The notes beneath the pieces are model-generated. The model was not told the DNA's origin. It saw nothing but the letters and a program-made list of their open reading frames with translations, and did no database searches. From contig JAVDOI010000004.1 of the NCBI GenBank assembly GCA_032191485.1, forward strand, positions 21,262,943 through 21,326,942: a stretch of DNA of 64,000 bases, written 5' to 3'. How positions within the stretch are numbered: the stretch's first letter is position 1; each line of letters begins with the position of its first letter. A program made the translations under genes and the position numbers. Positions 49,052 through 55,555 of the stretch are shown one piece after another. The DNA is from Leptoclinus maculatus (lineage: Eukaryota; Chordata; Actinopteri; Perciformes; Stichaeidae).

Positions 49052-52000
49052 GCTGTACGCTACCAAACAGCAGACAGACAAAGTAGGCAACTAGCTGGTG
49101 AACATAGCATTTAGTGTTTAGTAGCTACAGAGCCGGTGGAGACCAAAAACTGAGCTAAAAGAGAGATAATATTTTAAGCGCAAACCACTGAGCTGTCTTT
49201 GCAAATGTTCTTAGATCTTGTTAATATTTTTCTGAATCATTTTCTATGAATGGGTGATTTTTACTCGGCTCTTAATGGAAACACAGAACCCGTTGTGACC
49301 CAGTGTCTTCCAAACATTGAATCTGTCGTCTTTGCTGTAAAGCGTCTGGATCAGTTGCATTCAAATAAGGAGAAGAATGAAGACAGTGAATGGATCTTAG
49401 ATTGTAGAGGACAGAGAGGAGTCAAGCCAGTGAGGGAGGAGAGATGAAGCCCTTTAGGAGAGGAAAAGGATAGAGGGAAACCAACTCGGGTTCAGCTCAG
49501 GTTTGAGCCTGATTAACAGATAGTTTGCATGTTAATTTATCTTAGGTTTGAGGCTTAATAACAGATAGTTAGCATGCTAACTTAGCTCAGGTTGGAGCTT
49601 CGATAACAGCTAATTTACTTCAAGGTTGAACATTGAAAACAGATAATTAGCATGATAATTTAGCTTAGGTTTGAGGCTTAATCCCAGATAGTTAGCAGTC
49701 TAATTTAGCTCAGTGTTAAACCTTAATGACAGATAGTTAGCATGCTAACGTAGCTCAGGAGTAAGTCATCACCCACACTTAGATAAGCGGTCTCATACGT
49801 TGGGCCCTTGGACCATTTATGTTTGACACGTTATACACAGAAACTGACATTAAGCTCCACAGTAAATATAAACGTCTCGCTTCAAACATACTTTTCATTC
49901 TATTGTTCAAAATCTCAAATGTGTGCCACAGGACCTGCAGAAGGCAGGTGAGTGTGATCACTGTGGTGAGCAGAGGTTCAAGGGAAAGTGTGAGGTGCCT
50001 GAAATAGATGGGCCAGCTTGTTACCATGGGAATCAAGGTTGAACATTGAAAACAGATAATTAGCATGATAATTTAGCTTAGGTTTGAGGCTTAATCCCAG
50101 ATAGTTAGCAGTCTAATTTAGCTCAGTGTTAAACCTTAATGACAGATAGTTAGCATGCTAACGTAGCTCAGGAGTAAGTCATCACCCACACTTAGATAAG
50201 CGGTCTCATACGTTGGGCCCTTGGACCATTTATGTTTGACACGTTATACACAGAAACTGACATTAAGCTCCACAGTAAATATAAACGTCTCGCTTCAAAC
50301 ATACTTTTCATTCTATTGTTCAAAATCTCAAATGTGTGCCACAGGACCTGCAGAAGGCAGGTGAGTGTGATCACTGTGGTGAGCAGAGGTTCAAGGGAAA
50401 GTGTGAGGTGCCTGAAATAGATGGGCCAGCTTGTTACCATGGGAACCTCAGTGAAACAGATGTTTTGTAATGCTCCTGGAGGAGGAGAATGAAATCAGGT
50501 TCCTCTCACATCAAAAGCATCTGGTAGTCACAATGACATGTTAGCTGCTAACTCAGCAGCTAAGTGTTAAGATCAAGATGAGGTTCCTTTATACTAACCT
50601 TAAACCTTAAAGCTCTACTAATCAATACGTTTACATTAAGAACGGATTAAAATGACTTCATGTTGAATGTGAAAGAAGTCGTAACAGAGTTATTACACGT
50701 CTCTACGGTTCCTCTCGGCTCTACGTCGTTTTAGCATCTTTTAACTCATTGTTTTGGTTTCATGGTTCACAATGATTCTGTTTTGTTGTTGTATCCCCGA
50801 CTAATCATTTACAATCATTATACGCTACCACACAGCAGACAGACATAGTTAGCAACGAGCTGGTGAACATTCAGCATTTATCAGCTGCTGATATTTCTGT
50901 CATATGTCGGTGGAAACCAAAAACAGCTAAAAGAGAAGTGACTTCTAATCAATACTAGTAATCCTAATACACTGCTCCGTGTCTGCTGGGTGTTAAACAA
51001 GCAGCTGTTTGCTTACAGGTTCACTCTTCTCATTCCTCAGTTTGTACATCCTCCTTTCCTTTCCTCGCCTCCTCTTCTTGCGTCTTATGCTAAGAGACCG
51101 GACGAAACTTTGTGTAGAAATGTGTATGTATGAACCATATGGTACAAACAATGATAACAACGCTGCCGTATTTACGTCTCGATGACGTTTCGCTCGTTCT
51201 TTAGTAAAATGTTCGTTAGGAGGAACCTCTCCTGTAGTTCCTGTGATCGGTGCTTCGGGTGATTTCTCCCTCGTTGTCGTCTGCAGGTATAACCACGGTG
51301 CTGACTATGACCACCCTCAGCAGCGTGGCCAGGACTTCTCTCCCCAGAGTGTCTTACATCACTGCCATGGACCTCTTCGTCACCGTCTGCTTCCTGTTTG
51401 TGTTCGCTGCTCTGATGGAGTACGCCACCTTAAACTACTACTCGTACAGCACCCGGAGACCCAGCTGCCTGGAACCCAAGCGATCGGTGAGGTGGCCTTC
51501 AATCGGGAGGATGTATAGAGATATATTGATATTCTTGCTGAAATATTCTTCTTCCTCTTCTCCTCCTCCTCCTTCTTCTTCTTGTTCTTCTTCCTCCTTC
51601 TACCTCTTCCTCCTTGTTCTTCATCCTCCTTCTTCTTCCTCCTTCATCTTCCTCCTCCTCCTTCTTGTTCTTCCTCCTTGTTTTTTGTTGTTCTTCCTCC
51701 TCCTTCCTCCTTCTTCTTCTCCTTCCTCCTTCTTCTTCTTCCTCCTTCTTGTTCTTGTTCTTCCTTCTTCTTGTTATTCCTCCTCCTTCTTCCTTCTTCT
51801 TGTTCTTCTTCCTCCTCCTCCTTCTTGTTCTTGTTGTTCCTTCTTCTTCCTCCTTCGTGTTCTTGTTCTTCATCCTCCTTCTTCTTCCTCCTTCTTCTTC
51901 CTCCTCCTTCTTCTTGTTCTTCCTCCTCCTTCTTGTTCTTCCTCCTCCTTCCTCCTTCTTGTTCTTCTTGTTCTTCCTCCTTCTTCTACCTCTTCCTCCT

Positions 52001-52377
52001 TCTTGTTCTTGTTCTTCATCCTCCTTCTTCTTCCTCCTCCTCCTTCTTCTTCTTCTTCTTCTTCCTCCTCCTCTTCCTTCTCCTCCTCCTCTCAGAACTA
52101 CTCTGTCCTGGATGTGAGACCTTCTCCTCACACCGTCATCGCTCTGAATAACTCCATGTACTGGCAGGACTTTGAGGACGCTTGTGTCTTCGAGTGTCTG
52201 GATGGGAAAGACTGCCAGAGCTTCTTCTGCTGCTTCGAGGAGTGTAAAGGAGGCGGCTGGAGGAAAGGACGTGTCCACGTGGACTTGCTGGACCTGGACG
52301 CGTACTCGCGCGTCTTCTTCCCCACCTCCTTCCTGCTGTTCAACATCGTGTACTGGGTGGGATACCTCTACCTTTAG
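14562..52377 (+). CDS. gabrg3: GABA-A receptor gamma-3-like subunit, complete
   Basis: Nine coding exons (14562-14614, 14773-14921, 25723-25790, 39821-40041, 44020-44102, 46669-46806, 48055-48207, 51287-51486, 52096-52377) join in frame to 448 codons plus TAG, close to the ~467 residues of human gamma3. The product is a chloride-channel subunit of neuronal GABA-A receptors; gamma subunits help form the benzodiazepine site and aid synaptic clustering. Seen: signal peptide 1-18, acidic N terminus, sequons N110-G-T and N227-T-T, Cys-loop C171-C185, M1 254-276, M2 near 283-303, M3 313-335, Cys-rich loop 385-405, M4 before the end GYLYL. Gamma3 is favoured over gamma2/gamma1 by LAPRVQDSDATEIL, KLRPDIG and YWQDFEDACVFECLDGKDC. 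All splice sites are GT-AG and no frame damage is seen. Confidence 0.93.
14773..14921 (+). CDS. gabrg3: gabrg3 exon 2: mature N terminus
   Basis: Acceptor CCTCCACAG ends at 14772; the donor is GGAG|gtaacg. The 149 bp encode an acidic stretch LEDEDEDNEDV and then NQMLAPRVQDSDATEILNNL to KLRPDIG. The close match of the second part to vertebrate gamma3 is the main evidence for the start of the mature protein. It leaves in phase 1. Confidence 0.92.
15495..15650 (+). repeat. short tandem array, TGCATGTGAGCGT type
   Basis: Six or seven degenerate units of ~20-25 bp, each with TGCATGTGAG or TGCACGTGAG followed by a T-rich TTTTTAG stretch. Confidence 0.8.
16191..16690 (+). repeat. ~470-bp interspersed repeat, copy B (near full length)
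   Basis: The fullest copy: CCTCCGGTTCTTTAAAGTGA, GGGGGCGACTCCTCTGGTTG, GGGCGGGGCTACACGGTGAT, CACTTCCTGTTCACTGGTTG, AACCAACGAGAGACGTCACG, ending near CTTATTTACAGTCTGTGCTT. It faces a partial inverted copy at 16790-17005. Confidence 0.85.
16790..17005 (-). repeat. ~470-bp repeat, partial inverted copy C
   Basis: The reverse complement of the right half of copy B: GTGACGTCTCTTTGGTTTGT, AACAGGAAGTGACCATATCT, AGAGCTGTCAATCACTGTGT, AGCCCCGCCCTA. With copy B it makes an imperfect inverted pair about 100 bp apart. Confidence 0.82.
17611..19918. repeat. 48/37-bp minisatellite with higher-order structure, ~2.3 kb
   Basis: About 50 tandem units. The long 48-bp unit has the core CAGCATCCTGTCCCGTCGCT followed by CCCGTTAACGTCGTC; a 37-bp form lacks the 11 bp TTAACGAAGTC. 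A marker junction CGTCTTAAGCATCC occurs at ~18115, 18599 and 19275, spaced 484 and 676 bp, equal to 7x48+4x37 and 11x48+4x37. The - strand is open over the 48-bp runs, giving KTTLTGATGQDAEDFV per unit, and breaks at each 37-bp unit because 37 is not a multiple of three. CpG-rich. Confidence 0.95.
21262..21345. repeat. AT/GT microsatellite
   Basis: Impure (AT)n and (GTATAT)n tracts over ~80 bp in gabrg3 intron 2. Confidence 0.9.
21484..21797 (+). repeat. ~470-bp interspersed repeat, copy D
   Basis: It runs from CAACCTCTGGTTCTTTAAAG through GGGGGCGACTCCTCTGGTTG to GGGCGGGGCTACACAGTGAT and stops near TTGACAGGTCGCTACCA; the right end of the family is missing. Confidence 0.85.
24070..24420 (+). 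mobile_element. Rex1/CR1-type LINE reverse transcriptase fragment
   Basis: An open stretch encodes VDFSSAFNTIIPSLLHNKLS, then STGSPQGCVLSPLLFSLYTN and LKFADDTTLIGLISGGDE. These are reverse transcriptase motifs including the catalytic FADD box, in the form typical of Rex1/CR1-group non-LTR elements of fish. Only ~110 residues remain, with no upstream endonuclease and an abrupt end after GGDE, so it is a dead 5'- and 3'-truncated copy. The clade name is from memory of these motifs. Confidence 0.8.
24787..25040 (-). repeat. ~470-bp interspersed repeat, copy E
   Basis: Reverse-strand copy: AATGGACCATAATTTACTAA, GAGGAGTCGCCCCCTGATGG, ending near CAGGTTGACTCCTGGATG. It lacks the right half of the family, which would lie to its left. 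Confidence 0.85.
25723..25790 (+). CDS. gabrg3: gabrg3 exon 3 (68 bp)
   Basis: Acceptor CTCCTCCTCAG ends at 25722; the donor is ATG|gtaagt. It encodes VKPIVIDVGIFVNSIGPVSS and INM, the first beta-strand region of the ligand-binding domain. 68 bp is the conserved size of this exon in the family. It ends in phase 0. Confidence 0.93.
26400..26635. repeat. (TCCTC)n polypyrimidine tract
   Basis: About 230 bp of mainly TCTCC pentamers with scattered interruptions. The SSPLLSSPL-type open frames over it are artefacts. Confidence 0.95.
28557..29867. repeat. 10-bp minisatellite AGTAACACWC, ~1.3 kb
   Basis: Units AGTAACACAC and AGTAACACTC with frequent shortened AGTAAC hexamers, over ~1310 bp. The ACTC variant dominates on the left and AGTAAC/ACAC on the right. 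Reverse-strand frames encode only CYCVLL-type repeats. Confidence 0.95.
30562..30656. repeat. (GGA)n/(GAA)n polypurine tract
   Basis: About 95 bp of AGG/GGA triplets with a few AAG, flanked by non-repetitive GC-rich sequence. Read in one frame it gives poly-Arg, in others poly-Gly or (reverse) poly-Leu/Pro. Confidence 0.93.
30712..30906. repeat. 39-bp tandem repeat, 5 copies
   Basis: Units starting GATCTGGGTCTGTCC at 30712, 30751, 30790, 30829 and 30868. The period is a multiple of three; the + frame reads DLGLSTVDRSLLE per unit. The array sits inside a 233-codon open frame, 30289-30990 (+), and two reverse frames. I could not decide whether any is translated. Confidence 0.93.
31063..31300. 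repeat. 34-bp minisatellite, 7 copies
   Basis: Units starting TAGAGGATCAGGACTACACT at 31063, 31097, 31131, 31165, 31199, 31233 and 31267, differing by single substitutions (ACACT/AAACT). Confidence 0.95.
32519..32895 (+). repeat. ~470-bp interspersed repeat, copy F
   Basis: It runs from GGCAACTTCTGATTCTTTA through GGGGGCGACTCCTCTGGTTG and GGGCGGGGCTACACCGTGAT to CACTTCCTGTTCACTGGTTG, ending near GATGGTGACGG. Confidence 0.87.
33870..34135. mobile_element. hAT-like element, truncated copy
   Basis: It begins with TGACTACGTTTACATGC, matching the inverted terminal repeat of the element at 4071-5087. It then follows that element's reverse complement (AAAAAAGACAATATTC, CGTTTACATGCAGCCGTTC, CTCAGTGAATCCAACG). 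It fades after ~34135, before the 50-bp array. Confidence 0.7.
35880..36470 (-). mobile_element. Rex1/CR1-like LINE 3' end relic
   Basis: On the reverse strand, 36276-36464 encodes PALHLPSCRRFRSLRGRTDF and SFFPKAL, resembling the C-terminal end of Rex1/CR1-group ORF2 proteins (typically LPSGRRYRSL...SFFP). The AT-rich sequence to its left (35880-36270) would be the 3' untranslated tail. No catalytic domain remains. Confidence 0.5.
36440..36977. mobile_element. hAT-like element copy with 50-bp array, cut by an L2 LINE
   Basis: It follows the reverse complement of the element at 4071-5087: AAAAAGACACTATTCC, CTGTTTACATGCAGCCG, CTCACGGTGACGTCGTTCTC, TCGACGTCCTAACACGTCG. Then come six 50-bp units (AGCTAACAGATGTTTTTATC at 36721, 36771, 36821 and so on). 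Its other end is missing; an L2-type LINE tail begins directly at ~36978. Confidence 0.75.
36978..37905 (-). mobile_element. L2-type LINE fragment, 5' truncated
   Basis: The left end is the abundant teleost LINE tail CATTTAGCAGACGCTTTCAT, CCAAAGCGACTTACAATAAG. On the reverse strand, 37199-37837 is open for 212 codons and encodes ARNLGVTLDDQLSFSANIAS, VISRLNYCNSLLAGAPASAI, LHWLPVRACIQSKTLVLAYR and FSVLAPQWWNELPTDVRTAE. This is the C-terminal part of an L2-clade reverse transcriptase, downstream of the catalytic boxes. No stop interrupts it, so the insertion may be fairly young, but it lacks the endonuclease and the YADD region. Confidence 0.87.
39821..40041 (+). CDS. gabrg3: gabrg3 exon 4 (221 bp)
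   Basis: Acceptor CTTTTTTAG ends at 39820; the donor is AAG|gtgaac. It encodes EYQIDIIFAQTWTDSRLRYN through NSNMVGLIWLPDTIF to LRIWNDGKILYTL, the core ligand-binding beta sandwich, with sequon N110-G-T. 221 bp is the conserved size, leaving in phase 2. Confidence 0.95.
40424..40466. mobile_element. hAT-like element, terminal fragment
   Basis: TTCAGAATAATAGTGAAATA followed by TGCATGTAAACGAGTCA matches the inverted terminal repeat and adjacent sequence of the element at 4071-5087. Confidence 0.55.
40538..40575. repeat. (TA)n microsatellite
   Basis: About 19 TA dinucleotides in gabrg3 intron 4. Confidence 0.93.
41836..42170 (+). repeat. ~470-bp interspersed repeat, copy G (internally deleted)
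   Basis: TGTATAGAAGTCTATGAGAA is joined directly to CAGCATGATGTTCATTTAG, skipping ~100 bp of the family. It then continues through GGCTACACAGTGATTGACAG, CACTTCCTGTTCACCGATTG and AACCAACGAGAGACGTCACG to CTTCTTATACACAGTCAATG, so it shows the right end. Confidence 0.83.
44020..44102 (+). CDS. gabrg3: gabrg3 exon 5: Cys-loop (83 bp)
   Basis: Acceptor TTTTCTTTTCAG ends at 44019; the donor is AGCT|gtaagt. It encodes LTINAECQLQLHNFPMDEHS and CPLIFSS: the signature Cys-loop with 13 residues between C171 and C185, including the FPMD turn. 83 bp is the conserved size. Confidence 0.96.
44103..46668 (+). other. gabrg3 intron 5 (2.6 kb)
   Basis: It has a C run (44475-44484), a G run (44736-44749), a repeat of the GGATCCCCGTTAGCTGTCGC type at 45524-45620, and otherwise unrecognised sequence. 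46180-46640 looks unique and may be conserved non-coding DNA. Confidence 0.75.
45524..45620. repeat. common teleost interspersed repeat (LINE-tail-like)
   Basis: TTTAGTTTATTAACTGGATC, CCCGTTAGCTGTCGCC and TAATCTTCCTGGGATCCACA match a sequence I recognise as frequent in fish genomes. The element type is not certain. Confidence 0.5.
46669..46806 (+). CDS. gabrg3: gabrg3 exon 6 (138 bp)
   Basis: Acceptor GTAATTACAG ends at 46668; the donor is CAG|gtaggt. It encodes YGYPRDEMIYKWRKNSVEAT through SWRLYQFEFMGLRNTTDI to KTTA, the C-terminal strands of the ligand-binding domain, with sequon N227-T-T. 138 bp is the conserved size. Confidence 0.95.
46807..48054 (+). other. gabrg3 intron 6 (1.2 kb)
   Basis: 47425-47645 resembles a common fish repeat (TCCACTTGAGGCTG, TCAATCCCCATAGACCTCAA, AAACATGTTTACAGCCTGGT). 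The rest is AT-rich with nothing recognisable. Confidence 0.7.
47425..47645 (+). repeat. common teleost interspersed repeat (CCCATAGACCTCAATG type)
   Basis: Landmarks GTCCACTTGAGGCTG, CCCCATAGACCTCAATGTTA and ATGTTTACAGCCTGGTACAA occur in the order known from an abundant fish repeat. Confidence 0.6.
48055..48207 (+). CDS. gabrg3: gabrg3 exon 7: pre-M1 and M1 (153 bp)
   Basis: Acceptor ACACACACAG ends at 48054; the donor is TTAG|gtactc. It encodes GDYVLMTVYFDLSRRMGYFT, the M1 helix IQTYIPCILTVVLSWVSFWI and KKDATPARTAL. 153 bp, with the same phases as the homologous gabra5 exon at 144-296. Confidence 0.96.
48984..49050. repeat. (AT)n microsatellite
   Basis: About 33 uninterrupted AT dinucleotides in gabrg3 intron 7. 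Confidence 0.95.
49621..50446. repeat. 413-bp tandem duplication
   Basis: Copy 1 is 49621-50033 and copy 2 is 50034-50446. Both start CAAGGTTGAACATTGAAAAC and end TTACCATGGGAA. Six-frame translations of the two copies are identical wherever I compared them, so the duplication is very recent or an assembly artefact. Confidence 0.93.
51287..51486 (+). CDS. gabrg3: gabrg3 exon 8: M2, M3 and loop start (200 bp)
   Basis: Acceptor GTCGTCTGCAG ends at 51286; the donor is TCG|gtgagg. Two bases complete a split Gly, then 66 codons encode ITTVLTMTTLSSVARTSLPR (M2 and linker), AMDLFVTVCFLFVFAALMEY (M3) and LNYYSYSTRRPSCLEPKRS, ending in phase 0. The frame stays open past the donor. Confidence 0.94.
51487..52095 (+). 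other. gabrg3 intron 8: 609-bp pyrimidine tract, open in frame
   Basis: The intron starts GTGAGGTGGCC and ends CCTCCTCCTCTCAG. From ~51543 to 52093 it is almost pure (CTT/CCT)n. It has phase-0 boundaries, is 203 codons long and contains no stop in the frame of the flanking exons. Retention would therefore insert a 203-residue Ser/Phe/Leu/Pro-rich segment in the M3-M4 loop. The opposite strand is a long Lys/Glu/Arg/Gly frame. Splicing remains the natural reading because both sites are canonical. Confidence 0.85.
51543..52093. repeat. (CTT/CCT)n polypyrimidine-polypurine tract
   Basis: About 550 bp of TTC, TCC and CCT triplets with short TTGTTC interruptions. It fills nearly all of gabrg3 intron 8 up to the 3' splice site. 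A mirror-type homopurine-homopyrimidine tract of this length could form triplex DNA. Confidence 0.95.
52096..52377 (+). CDS. gabrg3: gabrg3 exon 9: Cys-rich loop, M4 and stop
   Basis: The acceptor CTCTCAG ends at 52095, directly after the pyrimidine tract. 93 codons follow, with TAG at 52375-52377. It encodes NYSVLDVRPSPHTV, ALNNSMYWQDFEDACVFECL, then KDCQSFFCCFEECKGGGWRK and M4 with the terminal YWVGYLYL. The cysteines (C385, C389, C395, C400, C401, C405) match the gamma-subunit loop region that is palmitoylated in gamma2, and GGGWRKGRVHV matches the region bound by GABARAP in gamma2; both functions here are inference from family knowledge. Confidence 0.95.
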   Translation, partial: NYSVLDVRPSPHTVIALNNSMYWQDFEDACVFECLDGKDCQSFFCCFEECKGGGWRKGRVHVDLLDLDAYSRVFFPTSFLLFNIVYWVGYLYL

Positions 52378-52410
52378 CCCACCACGGGAGGACGGGAAGG
52401 AATTAATAAT

Positions 52411-52436
52411 AATAAACGAAGGTAACGCCAAATAAA
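52411..52436 (+). promoter_or_regulatory. gabrg3: candidate polyadenylation signals of gabrg3
   Basis: Two AATAAA hexamers lie at 52411-52416 and 52431-52436, 34-59 bp after the stop codon. If used they would give a very short 3' UTR. GABA-A genes often have longer ones, so these may be minor sites. Confidence 0.45.
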
Positions 52437-53015
52437 ACTCTTTCCTGTGCTACCTGAAGCCGTTACCATTGAGAGGTTTCATGATACTGATTCCCTTCAG
52501 GACGGGATGGACGACGTGACAAAGATGTCCACGATGACTTGCGTTTGTACCGTTTATTATCCAGCCATCAGTCAAATCCATTTGATGAAAAAAATCCAAG
52601 GACGGTGAAACCATTCATAGTGCCTTCCTCTGGAGGGGTAGATGCTATCTGCTATATAATAATCAGGGAATAATGATTTATTTATGGCTTTGACTGATTA
52701 TGGCTGTTCTCATTCAGAGCTTTGAGGTTTATAAAACAGATTTGTTGCAACGACGAATATTTTTTTTTTTATTATCTCTTCATACTGACTCTGAGCCATT
52801 AAGCACGACTCATTCTATCGGTATCCCTGTACGGTGTGGCAAATAAATCAGTTCCCGGGGAAGAATAAACCTGACGGCAGATAGGATAATGATATGTGCT
52901 TTGTTGGCATAATTTATAATATTTTCTTTATGTATGCTTGTGTGTGAGTACAGACACAGATCTGACTGCTGTGGTTGTAAAAGTCAATCCAGCACCAATA
53001 GTCTCAACGACACTT

Positions 53016-54060
53016 TAAAGGAATAGTTGTGGGATATTTTAAGAAATACGTTTATTGGCTTTTCTCTCCAAGAAAGAAATTGACACCACCCTCAAACCTT
53101 TACACTAAATATGTGACGTGAACGACGTCACCGTGACGTCACCAGTTTGAAGTTTTGGCCGTCGCCATCCTTTTTTATCCTGAAGCGATCATATTTGGAT
53201 GAGGGATGAGCTATCGTTAGCGTAACAAAGGCTTAGTTACAAGCTTACGCTTGTGCTAGCTAGCTTAGTTAGCAAGGTGCATCTGTAATTCACTAGCAAA
53301 ACCAGTGAACAGGAAGTGACCATATCTGGACTGAGGAGGAGTGACGTAGAGACGCCGTATACGTCTCTGGTAGAGAGCTGTCAATCACTGTGTAGCCCCG
53401 CCCTAAAGCATACCCTGCTTTATGGTCTGTTTGACTCTAAATGGACCATCATTTACTAAATGAACATCATGCTGTATTGAAGAAGACTTGAAACTAGAGA
53501 TTGAGACCATAAACTCATGTTTACAATGTTTACTGAGGTAATAAATCAAGAGAGAAGTAGAGTCATTTTCTCATAGACTTCTATACAACCAGAGGAGTCG
53601 CCCCCTGATGGACACTAGAGAGAATGCAGCTTTAACATATGAAGCATCGACTTCTCTTTTCAAAACCGGAGGTTGTCTCCTGGATTTAAATGGTTGAGGT
53701 GGTGACATTTTTACCTTTTGGAGAGAGGCAGGCTAGCTGTTGTCTTGCTAATCTAAGCTAACCACTAGATCGTCCCTTTAAAACAGCAACCGTTAGCTTA
53801 GCTAGCTTAAAGACGAGCTAACAACAAGCCTGAACCTTTCGTAAGGTTACAAAATGTGACTTCCAGCATTTTGGCTTTAATGCAGGTTAAACATACAATA
53901 TAATGTGTCTTCTGAGATACACTTAATTTATTTTACCTTTGGACAGAGCAAACAAATGATGCTAAACTAACAGGCTACTATCTTCATATTTAGCGTACAA
54001 ACATGAGATTAGTATCAATCTTCTCAGTATATTTCCCAAAATGTCTCACTATTCCTTTTC
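53016..54060. repeat. GGAATAG-type repeat split by a ~470-bp repeat
   Basis: The left arm (53016-53130) begins AAAGGAATAGTTGTGGGATA. The right arm (53715-54060) ends ATTTCCCAAAATGTCTCACT followed by ATTCCTTTT, the reverse complement of the same end, with GGCTAGCTGTTGTC and GCTAGCTTAAAG between. Copy H of the ~470-bp family lies between the arms. Confidence 0.7.
53303..53685 (-). repeat. ~470-bp interspersed repeat, copy H
   Basis: Reverse-strand copy: AACAGGAAGTGACCATATCT, AGCCCCGCCCTAAAGCATAC, GAGGAGTCGCCCCCTGATGG, ending at AAAACCGGAGGTTGTCTCCT. It gives a good view of the left end of the family. Confidence 0.87.
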
Positions 54061-55494
54061 AATCATTGTGAGTAATAATTGATTTATTGATTGATACATG
54101 CCTGTGCTTTTCCACAATATACTGTGGAGGTTTTTTGGGAGGTTATAAAAATACCAACTCTTGGTTTGAATAATAATAGAGACAGCGGACATAACAAAAG
54201 CAGTTTCTCATATCTGCAGCTGCATTGTCACAGATTGGAGGTTGAAACACCTCAGAGGGAACAAAGGCAGCGACGCGTGTAATCCAAGTGTTATTGTTTC
54301 TAGATGTTACACTTATTCTCACAACAGCCACTTTCTCTTCAGAGCTCTTAACACTAGAAGAAGTGAATAGACGAATAGTTAAACTAACAACCTTTCAGTT
54401 CTACTGGATGCTCACATTAAATATAACGGGTGTCATTTGTTGCTGTAGACACATATATGATAATCCCACTCATCAGGATCACTCATCTCTGTTTGACTCT
54501 TGTTTGCATGCAATAGACATTCAAACCCTGAAGACTGTATTATAATTTGATTTCTGTGTGTTTCTAAATTTGGCATTAGCAACCGTTGAACTGCCTTAGT
54601 GTAGCCCCGCCCACAAATACATATTTACCTCTGATAATAACCTCCGCCTGACGAAGACGAAGGCTACTTCTTTGGCCTTTTGGCAGTTTGCTTACGTGGA
54701 CCTTTTTATATCCCTTTTTTGAGCTGTATTCTTTTTTTATCATTATAGTTGCTATATAAATCTGCCAAATATGTCCAGTATGTGCCCAGTCATTTATGTT
54801 TTCAGGCAAGTTTAAACAACCCTATAATGGTTACACTAATATGTTTTGATACTGCACATACAGGATAGTAAAGTATAGTTGGGGGAACCTAAAAAGAATA
54901 CTTCACCCACATAATGACCATCTGTATCTCAGTTACTCTCCTTTTGGTTTTCTCTCCAAATTAGGAAAAGTCATTTCACAACAGCAAAAGTATAAGAAAA
55001 CGTCCGTTAACGCTCACACAACTGGTGCAGAATATTCCAAGTAGTGATAGATATCCTCAGGATCTCATCAATACTAGAACTCTTATTGATTCGGCTCATC
55101 GGTTCGGTTCCTTATCGATACTCTTATCGGTTCTTTTTGATTATATTGTGAGAAAAGAAGACTTTATTAAGAAAAGAATCCACATTTCTTTATTATTCTT
55201 GTATGTAAGCAAATAGTGTTTCTTAAGCAGCAATGAGTTCTAAAATCTATTTTCAACACTTCCGACGAGTCCTGCACAAGAGTGTTTCTCGTCATACGGA
55301 AGTCGTTTTTGTCAATTCATCCAAGCTTTTTTTCTCTGTTTTCTTGATTCTCCGTTCACCGTCGAGGTAACACGGAGAGTAACTCATACACAGATTAGTA
55401 GTTAAATAAATATCTTACATATAGAGTTTAGCTTTAGCGTTATGCAGGCTGGCTGCTGCGTTCACACTGATGCAGTAGATGTGAAGCTGGACGC

Positions 55495-55555
55495 TCATTA
55501 ATTATTAATTATTAATTATTAATTATTAATTATTAATTATTAATTATTAATTAAC
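55495..55555. repeat. (ATTAATT)n microsatellite
   Basis: About eight 7-bp units TTAATTA between 55495 and 55555. Confidence 0.93.

Larger units (their letters stand above)
48208..51286 (+). other. gabrg3 intron 7 (3.1 kb)
   Basis: Contents: (AT)n at 48984-49050, an array of ~60-bp degenerate units with AACAGATAGTTAGCATGCTA (49500-49760), and an almost perfect 413-bp tandem duplication (49621-50446). I recognise nothing in 48220-48980, 49060-49490 or 50450-51280. Confidence 0.8.

Noticed and set aside
51499..52431. 310-codon - strand frame rich in Lys, Glu, Arg and Gly
   Set aside because: It is the complement of the pyrimidine intron and exon 9 of gabrg3; it overlaps a confirmed exon and has no domain.
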